In this document: positions 43,244-56,749 of the stretch, one piece after another
Numbering within the stretch: position 1 is the stretch's first letter
Layout: every line of letters begins with the position of its first letter
From: Hygrocybe punicea
Taxonomy: Eukaryota > Basidiomycota > Agaricomycetes > Agaricales > Hygrophoraceae
NCBI GenBank assembly: GCA_963556145.1
Contig: OY744461.1
Coordinates: 4,712,001 to 4,776,000, forward strand
Direction of reading: 5' to 3'
DNA: 64,000 nt
Notes under the pieces: model-generated
What the model saw: the letters and a program-made list of their open reading frames with translations, nothing else
Databases searched by the model: none
Told to the model about the DNA's origin: nothing
Made by a program: the position numbers and the translations under genes

Positions 43244-46200
43244 TTAAAATTGAGCATATATAAAAAGTACAGCATTATTACCATTACATGACAATAAATC
43301 AATATTTGAAAAGTCATCTATATCGCCTTCATTAATGCAAAATGATCTTGTTGACATACCATCATGAAACCATACCATCCTGTTGACAAATATGCGTGCA
43401 GTAAAATGTATATTACCAAAGTACACAATTCCTCTCAATGTGTAAGCAGTGGATATGTCATCAATTGACAAGTTTATAACTTGACTAATTATTAAATTCT
43501 CAATAGAGTCAACTGTAAACATGATTAGCGGTGGAATTTTGTTAAATGCAATAAATTTAGTAATATTTCCCCAACACAATTGACATCTGTGCCGTTGTCT
43601 ATTAACTATAATCTGAGCAAGACATGCTGAGATTGTTCCAGAAAATGAAGATGAACAGTGAAAGATGGCATCACATCTATCATTTTCCAGAATGGTTATG
43701 TTTTCACAACTCATACATTTAAGACAGGTTGAAGTCATTGGTTCATTTGCTTTCATTATATAATGGGCCAAATCACTTATGGCAATGCCAACTTGACCAT
43801 AAGGAAATATTTCGGGTTTATCTTGATGCAATAAGTGTCTGATTGTGTTTCTAACTGTTTCTAAATCTGTTCTGTTATTCTTTGATCGTTTGAATCCTAA
43901 GCCCAAAATCTTTAATATTTCATTGATGCTATTGAATATTTTATTCCAACTTGATGGATCTTCATTCCATATTGCTAGTAGTATTGTAAAGAGTGAATCG
44001 CAAGCACAGCTCCAATCTTGCGCATCCCATATAAACCCTTTTGGTTCATTTAATTCAATAGTACTTGTTTTTTGTCTTTTTTTCACTATGGAAGATGAAC
44101 TTACAAGATGTTCTAATTTTCGTTTTTTATTTTGCAATACCTTGGCTGTGGAATTTTTATGAGCAACAGTGACTGGAACAGTTCCTTTTGCAGGAACAAA
44201 GTTGAGGTTTCTGAAATCTGCCTTTTGATTTTTGTTCATAGGTTTAATTAATTGCCATGGAGAGGGCTGTGTTGTGTATTGATTTAGTTGCTCCGTGGCT
44301 TTCCATGCAATAGCATGATGAATGTTTTTTGGAATATATGACTTTCCTTTCCATTTTCTAAATTGATCAATGATAGAATTTCGCTGATCTCCCTTGACAT
44401 GGTCTGGTAGGAGTCCTTGATATTTCAGTTTGGTAATCTCATCAAGCAGTTCTAATTCTCTGAATTCTTGCCTGAGATACCCAGAAGCACCCCTGGTAAT
44501 TACTTTAGGATCAAAGCCTTGCATGATGATAGTTCCTGCTGCAGAAGCACTTCTTGATAAGCAAGTATAATAGGATTGGTGGTTTCTACAACTACTGAGG
44601 TCAACCACATTGTTAGGACAAGTACGTCCTTGACATGCATAATCAGTCATTGCAAAATTAGGTAGTACCAACACTTGTTCTCTTGACAAAGATATCACAT
44701 CATCATTGGGTAATGAGCACATGGTGGATGTGACATGTTTTGTAATTGGCACCACATTTTCAGGAAGTCCTTCTATGTTAATTCTTTTTGGAGGATTCAA
44801 TAATCTGACAAATAAAGTGTCCAGTACAGTTTGTTGTTCTGGACCTATTGCACTCTGCCAACCCACAACCATGTCCTCTGCTCCTTTGGTAATGCAGCAC
44901 TCCATCGCATTATTGTTTCTCAGCATCACTGGCATGCCTACACACAAGTCCAATCTTCCTGGTATATGATCGGAGGATGATGCATGTGGTTGGCTCCAAA
45001 GTAGCTTTTGGAGTGAAGGTTCCAATATCTTTGTGTGTCGAATAGGATCCAAAATTGTTGACATGTGATGAGATTTTCTTTTGCTATTGGAACTAGTAGG
45101 ATCATTCCATCTGTCTATGGAACAGAATGATGTTAATGGTCTTTTATTTTCAGCAGCAAAATGTTGAATACCAAGTTCATTCATTTTGTCTTTTTGTGCA
45201 TTCAATGCAGTTACAACTGATACATTCCTGAATTTCTTTTGGGCTAATTTTGGATCATTTGGACCTTTTCCTGCGATGCGAGTACGAAGAAATGCAATAT
45301 CTTCTTGAGTACATGCTTTGTATCTCATGTTTTCCAACGCCTGTCTCAGTTGGACATCTTCTTTTGACTGATTGGTTTGTCTCATATTTCCACGTAATAT
45401 AACAACTGTTGTAATCTGATGCCAAAGAGCTTTGCCTATAGCAGCTTCCTGATTTGCTATAGTTTGACTGGAATTGATTTGGACACCAACGGTTCCAGAG
45501 TACAAAGGAGCACCACTCATAGCTGGTGGAAGTTGTCCAAAATCTCCTGCAAATATCATATTAATGCCACCAAAGGGTTCATCATAAACACCACGTGCTT
45601 TTGCACACTGAGCACTGATTTTATACATATCTCTGCAAGATAACATTGACACCTCATCAATGAAAATGTAATCCACACCATCAAGATTGGCACGGACTTG
45701 TGCAAGGGAACGAGATGAACCTCCATGATTAATTCCCAGAATTGAGTGATATGTAGATCCATTGACAAGGGCAGCAGCACCACCAGTTGGTGCAAGAACC
45801 ACAAACCGATGATTTTCGTTGTGTTTACCAAAGAAACTAGTCAATGCTTTGATGACTTGTGATTTCCCTGTGCCTGCCATCCCACCAAGATACATGTGTA
45901 GCTTATCAGAACTGTTAATCAAGGTAGAGTGATTGGCAATGATATGAAATGCTCTCTTTTGGTCAGTGTTCAACTTGTAATCATTGATAGTTACATCAAT
46001 AAGATGACGATCAGCTCTGTTTGCAGGAATAAACATATGGTTGATGTATGCTGTGTCCACTATCTTGACATCATTATATTGAAAATTTCCCAATTTATCT
46101 ATGGTTGCTGTTTTTGTTGGTAAATTTTTATTTCTGTCATCGATGATTTCCTTTTTCTTTGCAAGGACTGCAGTTCTCCACAAATTTGCTGATTGTACTA

Positions 46201-49200
46201 CAGGTGGTTCTATAGGTATCAATGGTCCTATATCTGGGGTACCATCAATACAATCATCGAGCCACCCTGACCTTTTCAAAGTTCTTTCAGCTATTAGCAT
46301 TTGATCCTTCCTCTTTTGTCCTTTATGGCCAAGTTTCAGAAGTATTTCTGTGTCATTATTGTCTTCACCAAGATTATTGTTGAAGTCATCACCATTAACG
46401 GCTAATTCAGCATTGTGCATGTCATCCAGTTCATCAAGATTATTTGAAGTTGCCCATGAATACCTTATATCTTCAGTATTATTCTTTCGACGTTTAGCAG
46501 AGAAATCATCTCTTGCATCTAGACACTCATATCGTAAACCAAAGTATTTCATGATCTCCAGCTCTCTTTTAGAAAATTCATGGTCTATGAAAGCATTATC
46601 CCATGTTTGTAATTCACATTTGAGTTCCTTGCCACTTCTCCATGGCTTGAAAAACGTTAACATTGTACAACAATAATATTCTCGATCACCACGGTCAGCC
46701 CTTGGCAAAGTGTTTGGAATAAAATTAGGAACTATGAAAGGATCATTCCCTTTCATTTTGGCATGGTGGGTAAGATATTGTGGATGATTGGGATGTAAAG
46801 TATAATCATTTTCAATTTTTGTCAATTTATTAAGATCACCTTCATTTGTTTTATCAGCTATTTCAGTGCCTGCATTTCTATTCAAAACATCAGGTTTTGG
46901 AAATTCATCTATCTCCATGCGTATATCACTATCAATGACATCAGACAAGTCGTCATCACTGGAGTCATCAACATTAGTAGGTTCAGTGAAGGAGTCAGAC
47001 AAATTATCACAGCCTAGATTGTCCAAAATATGGTTTTGCATGGGTTCTTTTCTGGCCCTTTTGCTTTTTGTTTTGGTGCGTCTTTTATTTGGTTCCATAG
47101 TGGCAAGACGTATCCAGTCATACAGTGATACATTATCATACAAGGCTGGTCTGAACATATAATTATTTACTTTGGAAAGTCCAATGTATGCACCATTATT
47201 CTTACCAATAACAACCTTTTGTGTATTATTTTGGTCTTCACATATATTAGCAATTTCTTCATCAGACCATGCACTGATAACCTCTTTAACATAAGATCTC
47301 CAAAAGAATGGCATGAATTTATGACTGGTGTAGTGATCAGGATTTCCAAGGACATATAATGAAGCCATTGGAGCACCAATTTCCATTTTGGAGGTGAGTG
47401 AATTGACTATTTGTGTAAACAGTTTTCTGACTTTGTCTTTTCTTTTCAGGTCGCCACCAATCATTTCGGAATTCTTATCAAAAATACTCTTTATCACTTC
47501 AAAAATGCTATAGGTCTTCAAGGAGAATTTTGTAATATAATCTGTTATGTATGCAACTATGGCCTTTATAGCAGTACCTGATAATAAGCTGGTCACATCA
47601 GAATTGCATCGTAGCATATATGTAACTTCAGGTGTCACCGTGTTCATCCAAGGTTCACCATGCTTGAGGTTTAGAGCACCAGTATTAGGTTCTACAAAGG
47701 TTTGTTGAAAGATATCTCAGGGAAATCGTCGTTTACATTCACCTTTCGAATTAAGACAATATGGCTTTTTTTTGCTGTCATGTCTGTTATGTACATTTAA
47801 TCGCAATAAAAGATCATCTACAACATCTTGAAACCTTTGCCACCATGTTGATCTTTTGTTGTGATATTGACAATTCATGGAACAATTATATGATGGTGGA
47901 TCTGGCATGACACATGTTGGTGGTTGATATTCAGGTTTCGACATTGTCTGTTCCATTTTCTGTGATACCTCATCTTTAGAACCTGTCATGAATTGTCCTA
48001 CACACAAACTTTCCAAGTATTCCACTAATATTTTCTGAAAGTCAGAATTTTCAACCATAATTTTGTCATGTATTTCCTGAGGTGTAAGGCATCCCTTTAT
48101 CCACAACAGCATATGAAGATGCAAGGTAAGACGTCCTTGTTCCTCTACCGTCGCATAATAACCTGATGTGTTTCCATAAAGGCCAGGGTGAGATTCATTC
48201 ATTCCTAATATATGTTTGATGAACATTTCAGTAGTAAAGTGAAAGAAGCGAGCTCCAGCAACTGGATTATTTGCGATTAGTTTGTAACAATCCTGGGGTA
48301 GACGTAGTTTAGGATAAAACTTTTCTTTGTTGTCAGCATAATATAAGCATAGTGGGTGATTGATGTCAGCAGGTGCAAAAGTGATAAACCAAGTTGGAGC
48401 ACCAATATAGGATATCAGAGACCAAATCTCATTTCGCATGTATTTTTTGTTAGTAATTGAACCTTTGACCTGACCAGCTACATGATCCAAGTCTGATATA
48501 AGCCTATAACATGCTTTTTTTCAGGGGTATCTGGTTTGACTCTATCACCTCTAGACAGTCTTTTAGAGAGATCATCTAAAACAGCTGTATTGATATTCAT
48601 CAAGTGATCTGCAATATCATTGAAATTATGTTTATTAGTCAACAGATATCCACCTGTTGTACTGTCTTTAATCTGTTCCTGATTGAATGCAATCAGTGGG
48701 AAATAGGGATCGGTTTGAAATCTTTTATCATGGTACATCAAAAAATGCCTTTTATGCATCATATCACTGATGCTTAAAACATCTTTGTCAATGCTGCTAA
48801 TACCGCCCAAGCCATATGGAAATAGGCAGGGGAACATCATAGGATATAACTGAGGATTATTAAAGAACGATTCTGGATTTCTAGCATGGCTTATGGCAAG
48901 AACACCACCATGGTCATCTATCAAGTGCTATGTCGCTCTAGCTATTAATGCCTTTGGACTCGTAATATCTAGATTTTCGCCAGTTACTCCACTAACAACA
49001 AAGGGACAAGGCCCATCTTCCACACCATCTTCCTCTTCATTGTCAAATGCACTAGTGGCTTCCGGTTCTTTATTTGTGTCTGCTGGTCGATATGCAACCA
49101 CAACAGGAATTCCATGATCTGGATATTGTGCTAGATTTTCATAGGAGATATCTAAATCATAGTAATCCATGTGGTTCAATTTCAGCCATTCTAAAGCTGC

Positions 49201-50505
49201 AGAAACTCACCTTCTGTGAACCAATAAAGGTGTTCGCTCCATGTCTTCTGGAGTTGGTCTGGCAGGACCGGTGAAAATGAATGCTAGCACTTTGTCAAGT
49301 TCTTTAATTGTTGGAGGCAACCGTTGATATATCTTTGGTGTTGGGTTTTGAAACATGATGGCATTTGCTTTCATTTTATGCATCCCAGATGAGACACGAA
49401 CAATACATTTGTTGTGACGAACACGGGCAATCAAAAGTTGTTCAGCAAATGTTAGATTTTGAAGTTGTGCAGGAATTCTTCCCATCCAAAGTCCATTTGC
49501 CAAAGCATATTTGGGAGTTTGGTCTTTATTCAGACTGAGCACACATGGTTTGCATATCCATTTACATGTGTTATCTAGCACTGGACCTTTGATATCCTCT
49601 ATTGGATCAGAACAATGATATCGTTCACATCTTGTGATTCTCATATTGTCTCTAGTTAATATTTTCAGATTAACCTTTGTCTTTGACAATAAAGACATGT
49701 TCTTCAATGCAACCAATTGACTGCACACGGCACACCCACTTTCTTGAAAACATTCGGGTGATGTATCTCTGTACCAGTTGCTGATTATTGTTTCCTTCAA
49801 TTCAATAGATGGTGGAGGAGGAGGAAATGATTGCTCATCTGACTTCTCCAATTCTTCTTTCATTTGAGTCTGAGTTTCTTCTTTGCCACACTCATATGTT
49901 TCTGTCATTTGTTGTCTTCTGTACCACTGTTTACACAGGTCTTTATGTGATTTAATATCATGGACATGAAAAATAGAAACATGAGTATCACAGGCTGAAC
50001 AAACATGCCTCATTAATGGCACAGATAGATCTTGTCCATGTAATCTTCATAATGTCTTTGACAAATATATACCATGTATTGTTATTATTTCACCAATATC
50101 CTTCACCGTCAACTTTGGCAGAAGTTCATGCAAAGGCATTTTGACCCACAAATATTTTTTTCTATCTCCATATACAATGTTGGCAGCCTGTTGATCAACA
50201 TGATCCACGTATTCAAATAGTATGTCGGAATCATGGTTGATATTATTGGATGGGAGCATGAAAGATTGAAGAAGGTTAAATTTGAATGTTGGTATTCGTT
50301 TACCACCACCAATGAAATGATATCCATGAAGGGAATTTATATATAAAGATTTAAACGGGTTTCTGAATAAATTCAAATTGAACACAATTATATTGGAACG
50401 ACTATGTCGTATTATGAAACATAGTGTGATCCACAGCAACGTTTCATGTGTTAGAGAACTAGTAATACAATGAAATAAATATGATCTGAAATCATGTCGT
50501 CTCAA
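43244..50505 (-). pseudogene. Helitron Rep-helicase with C-terminal ubiquitin-protease-like domain
   Basis: The frame runs about 2,400 codons. The N-terminal part has Cys/His pairs (HVCSACDTHVSIFHVHD). The Rep domain shows the HUH motif (GRLTLHLHMLLWIKG, near 48110) and the tyrosine motif AYITDYITK (near 47545). The helicase is Pif1-like: GGMAGTGKSQ (about 45880), FIDEVSML, FAGDFGQLPPA, and a C-terminal DYACQGRT with SCRNHQSYYTCLSRS. The last 280 residues hold WSCACDSLFTILLAIW (about 44010), C-x2-C pairs (CLKCMSC, RCQLCW) and GNIHFTARIF-x-MVWFHDG, like the Cys and His boxes of ubiquitin-specific proteases (inference). Breaks are TGA at 50049-50047, 49209-49207 and 47719-47717, TAG at 48930-48928, and a -1 shift at A7 (48521-48515). 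Confidence 0.85.
48515..48521 (-). other. A-AAA-AAG slippery heptamer at the Helitron frame change
   Basis: On the minus strand the zero frame reads GAA AAA AAG and then runs into a stop 13 codons later. A -1 slip on AAG gives GCA TGT TAT, which is the frame of the Rep domain. The same seven A residues occur in the remnant at 15184-15178. It could be programmed frameshifting or an inherited one-base loss. Confidence 0.5.
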
Positions 50506-52047
50506 TAGTAATCACATGAGCAATGCCTTGATCATTTTACAACGACATTGGACAGTGATAGGTTTGAGAAGACAATACAAAGCAAAGAGATATTTAGGAG
50601 GCAAGAAATATGTCCTGGCATATTGAATAAAACGTAATTGCATTGTGACCGCGCTATTTTTAAATGTAGTCCAAATGAATAATGGATCAATCGTCATGTT
50701 AACTTTTGTTATTTGAATGAACTCTACACTTTTTGTTGCATCAATATTGTTGTATTGCCCTGATCTGGGGCAAATTCATGTTCTATGAGTTTTCTTTGAG
50801 AAACACCCAATTCTTGGGTCAAGGTCGATATCAAAGGCAAGGAAATTGGTTCAGGAGAGATATACATAATTTGATTTTGGCATAGTTGTGGAAATAATGT
50901 TGCATTTGCAAGGAAATATAGATAAGTCAAACATGCAATGCAGACACGGATGATGTTGTGGGGATTCATGAGGATTTGTGACAGTAAGAGGAAACACCAC
51001 CCATTTAACTAGTCAAGTGGTTCGGATCATGAATAACAATTAACACAATGGGATTGATCATATGACATTATATTATTTGTAAGCTTTTCCCAAAACACCA
51101 TAAGGCGTGCCTGAATCTTTAGAAATCTGTGTTTACTTTTTTTATTCCATTCTATGTTCCCGTGACATGCCTTGATACAGGCCAAAAATGCATCTGTATC
51201 ATGAATAGCTGCCTTATGATCTTATTAGGGGCCTGGCTGACAAGACATTGATCAAACCGACTGAGAAGAACAATGGTACCCCCTTTTAAGATATTTTGTG
51301 GATTTAATCTTCAGAGTCTCAGTGATATTTATTTCTAGCTTGCGCAACAGACAAAACAGGTATTGAAGTTGAACAACCAGGCTGTTTGACAACTGTGCAT
51401 ATTTGACAATTACTTGGTAATTCGTGGAAATTATCATTGCTCTTCATCCTTGTCAGAAATACATTGTCATTTTTATGGAGCTGTACGTATCATTCCCACA
51501 CAAGTATACTGTATTATTCCGGTACCAAATAGTCATAGCTCCCTTTGGAGTGACAGTTATATCTTCCACTAACAAGAGGGGGTTTTGTTATTCTTGTATC
51601 ATTGTATCCTCATTTAATAGGTCCATGAAGTTCGTGATTCTGGTTTCTTACATATATTCAATTTTAATTTTCGTTAGCCCGAATGAGAGTCATCTCAGGT
51701 TGTCCTTCTCAGGTTGAGTGAGTCGGTAGTTGTACTATGACTGAACTGAAAGTAATGCATTCACCAGGATATATTTTAGACAAACATATTTTCAGTCAAC
51801 AAGATTGATGCCTTACGTTGTATCTATGCTTACTATCATGCTCAATTCTTATGGTCATACAGTAACACAAGCCATTTTTAACAGAGCAAAAAGAAATACA
51901 TATATAGACACTGTACAAATGTTAATAGTAGCGATGTATGAGGAGGACATTTGAGGGCACACGTTTCCAGAAATCAACGACTGGGATAAAGTCTTTTTAG
52001 TCAAATATAATGAATACTCCACAAAAGGAGGACTTACTCCTCCGAAA
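50506..52047. other. Region upstream of the Helitron frame, no gene recognised
   Basis: Short minus-strand frames at 50697-50512 and 50969-50724 are hydrophobic and unrecognised. They may be Helitron 5' sequence. The rest is AT-rich. Confidence 0.4.
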
Positions 52048-54025
52048 TTAAGGCCCGGGAACCAGTTTGGATGTCGACGGCTTGGGAGATGAAGGCCTCG
52101 TTTGGCTCAGAGGAATCGAGAGTAGGATTTCAGGGGGAACGATATTGCTCCAATCCACGTCCATTGATGAAGTGCTGGGCTCCACAGGCGTCGATGACTG
52201 GTGGCATGATGATGCATGCGTATTGGGACGGAATCCTAGGACGTTTAGAAGATCAGAATTGGAATAGATACAGCCATGTGATGTTGAAACACATACCCAG
52301 AGTCGGTGACTTTTTCGGTGGCTTCACCAGTTTGAGCTTCTCTGCAATAATGCCCGCTTGCTCCGAAGCGACATCTAGCTTCCTCCTCTTTGCTTCCTCG
52401 CCATCCTTGTGATCACCGCTGAGAGACTCTTGTGTCGGTTCGGGAGGTCCATCATCATTGTGCATGACTGCATCATGATCGACATCCAACAACCCGACCC
52501 ACTCCGTTCCTACAGCGTCGAACTTCGGGGATTCCAGTGGAACATCAACTGGCTCAGAGGAGATGGGTGGTTTAACTTCCACTGTCAATTTTACGGATTC
52601 CGATTTCTTGGATCCGCGCGACAGCCCAATTTCGACAGCGACTGCGATATGTCAGTGCATTAATCATAGCAACGTGAGCAACGTACGCATTTGAGCTTTG
52701 GACTGCTTCTTCTTTACCGGGGCTAAGCCCTCCTCCATCTTCACGTCATCTATACATGAATAAATGTGTTGGATTATTGTTTTGATATTCAGAATTCAAT
52801 AACTCACCGTCATCGTCGTCCTCGGCTTTGGACTTGATTGTGCGTTCTGTCATGATGAAGGATTTGCATGTATGACAATCACAGACAATGAAAGTACTTA
52901 CTGGACTTGGGCTTGGGCTTGGGCTTGGGCTTCTTTTTGTCCTTCTCGGACGAATTGTCAGTGCCACCTGAATATTCAATGCATCTATACACCGCTATGG
53001 TTGAAAATTTGTACAAACAGCGGAAGATGCCGTCTGTTTTTTGACCGATTTTGACTTGGCTTTGCCCTTGCCCTTGCCCTGGGGAACCGGCTGCTCTGCA
53101 AATGTATTATATCATTAGCACAATCACACATGTAATTCTAGATCATACCTTCATCATCGTCGGCCACATCGGCATTGATGAGGACACTATGTCCTTTACA
53201 CCAAGCAATATCATGACCGATGATTTCGAGCTTTGTGGTGTCCAGAAGGCCACCGAACGACCAATTTGCAGAGGTTCCGCTGTGCCATGCTGGCACAGAT
53301 TCGTCGTATTTCGCCCAATCTATGATGCCAGATGTTATAATCCATTTGTCTGCCAATGCATATATATACTCACCTAGATCCTCGGGCTTGATCTCGGTGT
53401 TCACGGCGCCATGTTGAATCAAAGCCGATGGAGAATGTTTCCCGACATAAAATTCTTTCAGGAGCCAATCGTCGAAGATCTTGCTTCGCCAGTCATGGGT
53501 AACCTCGTTTGCCCGTTTCGCCACCAAGACTTCTGCCCAAATTTCATCCATGACGGTGTTGGTATACTTGAGGTAATCCCGAAGTGAGTCGGTCCCTTCC
53601 TTATCATTTTTGACGTAGTCCGGCGAGTAGTGGGGTGCCTTGTTGTATGCGATGGCAGCTGTCACGTAGATGTACATATCCATTTGATAAATCAAGTGAC
53701 GGAGTGGTTCCTCATATCGTTCGGGCATTTCGCGCCATAACTCACCTCAGGCGGTGGCATCATGGTAGTGTGTCTTCAGTACATAGAGATTATGAGAAAA
53801 TATGGGAACGGTGCCGGATTCCTTGTTGGGTGCCGGAATCTTGGGCAGGACCATGTACTGGATTTGGAAGATGCAATGGAGCTCCTGCAGCTTTTTGGGC
53901 GGCACATCGGGCCAGTATTTGAATGCCGCAGGATTGATGGCAGGAGTCGAGGTTTTGATGACGGGTAAGGACATGGAAGATGAAATAAAGCTTTTTGGTC
54001 GATGTGTGAGGTGATTTGAGAGCAA
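52048..54025 (-). CDS. Gene A: unrecognised multi-exon gene, one in-frame TGA
   Basis: The first exon runs 54025-53374 (or starts at 53974), reading through TGA at 53749-53747 (context ATA-stop-GELWREMPE). Clear GT-AG introns are 53373-53320 and 53148-53096, with further small ones to 52048 where a TAA ends a Ser/Pro-rich tail. The N-terminal 280 residues are globular-looking (FKYWPDVPPKKLQELHCIF, LIYQMDMYIYVTAAIAYNK, HDWRSKIFDDWLLKEFYVG). The C-terminal half is low complexity with KGKGKAKSK and KPKPKPKPK runs and acidic stretches. I know no family for it. Divergent to gene B across a satellite. It is either a recently inactivated gene or a member of a repeat-like family; the single TGA is the only defect seen. 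Confidence 0.6.
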
Positions 54026-54359
54026 AAGAAAAGGGCAGATTTTTTACTCAACGTTCCAGACTATAAATACAGATGTCACGACCACGTGACCTGATCAATC
54101 GCCACATGTTCGACCTCATGTTCGGCTTCTTTGCATGCATAAACAACAAATTTATTTATTTATGTTTTTGATGTGGCTTGAGCTCATAAGTTGTCCAAGG
54201 CTAGTACTTGCACGCAGAAAACCAACAGGTGCAGCGTATTGAATTTCTTTCAGTTGGTAAGGCAATAAATGGAGTTAATTTGTTCAATGAATATTCATGG
54301 ACTGGTCCTTTGACGGAAAAGCGCAACAAGTCTGACTTGTTGGATGGATGTAGAAAGGA

Positions 54360-54800
54360 CGAGGTATACTACACCAAACATGTTGTTTGGTGCGTTCGGT
54401 CACCGGACATATTTGGTGGATGTCCATCAATCGGTATGACTAGATATACCACACCGAACACATCGAACATGTTCGGTGTGTTCAGTGGACATGTTCGGTC
54501 AACGTTGTTGAAACCAATATAACTAGCTATATGCCACCAAACACATCGAACATGTTCGATGTGTTCAGTGTCATATATCTGGTCATATCGGTTGATTAAC
54601 ATCCACCAAACATGTCCACCAAACACATCGAACATGTTCGATGTGTTCGGTGTCATATATCTGGTAATATTGGTTCACCAACGTTGACCGAACATGTCCA
54701 CCGAACACACCGAACATGTTCAATGTGTTCCATGTGGTATATCTAGTCATATTGATTTTCCAACGTTGACCGAACATGTTCACCGAACACACCGAACATG
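54360..54800. repeat. Satellite of ACCGAACATGTTCGGTG palindromes
   Basis: Units of about 110 bp repeat CACCGAACACATCGAACATG, TTCGATGTGTTCGGTGTCATA, TATATCTGGTCATATYGGTT and AACGTTGACCGAACATGTCC. The core is palindromic. An isolated related piece lies at 61018-61075. It occupies the gap between divergent genes A and B. Confidence 0.8.
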
Positions 54801-56283
54801 AACGCCGTATAACCACATTAAGCAACAATGACGGCCGTGTTTTCAAAATCCTCTTTATCCTTGACCCAACGACTTGTATCGCGAGCAAAGCTGCAGCCAT
54901 TAACGATCTTGCATTTGTCACCACGACCATATCCGACATTGAACTCGATACCATTGCCCATCTTGATGGTTACGTCCATATCATCAAATCATACAAGAGT
55001 CGCTATTCAGTATGTATTCAAGAATGGGTAATGTCTATTGTTTAATTTGTGGATTGTTGATACTGAAACGCATTTCACAACAAACAGGTTTATATCGGTA
55101 TGCGACTACATCATGAGGATGGAGACTGGCGCTTCAATGTCAAATACATATTTTGGCCCGAGTTCCTTCACACAATACTTCGCTATCAAGACAAAGGCGA
55201 TACGTGGCAAAAGTTCGCATCGGCAGATTGTGTATTTGGTGGTGTGGATATGGGAATGTCATATATGTAAGATTGACATCGCTTTAATTAATTCTGCTCC
55301 GTTTTCACTGCATTATACTGATGTCTTGACAGCGGTAACCAATACGGATTGACACTGGAAAATGTGTTGATTTTCATGACTGGAATGGATGAACTCTGTT
55401 GAACGGTACACATCTGGCCACCTCCGAAGCAGATGAACATGGTCCATTCAAAATGGATACAAAATCAAAACTTGCTTCATGTCGCTTTGAATGTAACGCA
55501 TACGATACGCCCCCAAGCAAAATTATTAAATGATGGCGACCAATTCCCACCGAATATTGTCTTGAAACAGACACACAGCGACACCGGTCATCACGTACTA
55601 TTACCTGGTGACCCCAAGTGAAATTGGGAATACATGCGTAATAACTGTGAGGTTCCAGGTTCACGTTGGTTTGGGCAAACGTACATCGAACCACTGAGTA
55701 AGATGGGTGAATGGCGTGTGTTTCTAGTTGGTGGAAAGGTCATGTATACGGTGCACACCCTGTACAACAAGGAAAACAAGTCTTGGAAGTGGGATATCGT
55801 CTCAAGTTTCTATACCTTGGATGAGTTAAGGTGAGTGCCCTTCATTTTCACTTGTCATATCATATGTATGATTGTCTTAACTTTGTCAGAATATTTCAAA
55901 CGCAGGGGACTCTATTGAAGATGGTCACATGCAATCCAGACAGGGGCGCCATTTCTATTCGAGAGCAAGGCAGAAACGGGTTCTTCGACTTTATCCAAAA
56001 GACCTATGAAGGGCTTTATGCGATAGAGTCCAATATGGTTGGTGGAAAACCATTGATGAGTGTCTTTTGCTGTATGGACATATCGCTCATTGTGGATTCC
56101 AAAACGGACACTGTGTCGTATTTCGTGAATGAGGTGGAACGTTATCACACATGCAGCCTCTGGTCGAACATGAAGTCAGGTCCGAAATCCATTCGAGCAC
56201 CCATTGGCTCATTGGCAGACACTTTTGCAGGGGTTTTTTATAAATGGTTGGTTGACATAAAAGGTCCATACTCATATTTGTAA
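54776..56283 (+). CDS. Gene B: unrecognised four-exon gene, two in-frame TGA
   Basis: Exons are 54776-55027, 55088-55266, 55333-55830 and 55890-56283. All introns are GT-AG with matching phases, giving about 440 codons. TGA occurs at 55400-55402 and 55619-55621 inside exon 3; the frame continues unchanged across both. Visible segments are RLHHEDGDWRFNVKYIFWPE, YMRNNCEVPGSRWFGQTYIE, PLSKMGEWRVFLVGGKVMYT and CCMDISLIVDSKTDTVSYFV. The GEWRVFLVGGKV stretch resembles part of ATP-grasp-type folds, but that is weak. The proposed start lies inside the satellite and is uncertain. No family recognised. Confidence 0.6.
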
Positions 56284-56749
56284 TATCATTTGTACATTCA
56301 ATGGATCGGTTCACGTTTATTCACAAGACAGAGGTAAAATACAAATATAAACGATGATATGTGAGGAAATCATTTTGGCACTCCCAAGACCATAACCCAT
56401 TGCACATTGAGTGAAATGCTCTTCATCATGTCATCTACATGCTTGAATGTATTGATGGTATGTCCAACAACGACACAGGATCCTGCAGGGATATTGTGCA
56501 GGAAGATGGGTAGTTGCTGGAGTGATATGAGAGTGGACGTGAAGTCCGCTTTGACTTTGCGTGCATCATAGATGGGCACTGACAACACATACTTAAGATA
56601 TCAATTTATATTAGACGACCAGATGCTTACCAATATCATAAAATGATAGAGCAGCTTTATGATAAGATGGAGTGGGTCGATGAGTGAATGGACTAAGTTG
56701 TACATTTTTGGATGTCGATGCCTCTATGAAAATCGATTAGGAATTACAA
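56284..56749. other. Intergenic between convergent genes B and C
   Basis: A 72-codon minus-strand frame at 56588-56370 (SVPIYDARKVKADFTSTLIS...AGSCVVVGHTINTFKHVDD) is followed on its 5' side by a possible splice site near 56580. It may be the last exon of a further gene or an alternative end of gene C. Unresolved. Confidence 0.35.

Larger units (their letters stand above)
43170..50505 (-). mobile_element. Large Helitron (rolling-circle transposon), minus strand
   Basis: The 3' end is exact: hairpin GCCATGC-aa-AGCAATGGC followed by CCACACCCCA and CTAG (43173-43170), then T. The coding frame stops only about 70 bases before it. The 5' end (TC after an A) could not be placed and may lie upstream of 50505. 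One long Rep-helicase frame is broken by three TGA, one TAG and one shared frameshift. A smaller relative is at 14938-16330. Confidence 0.85.
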
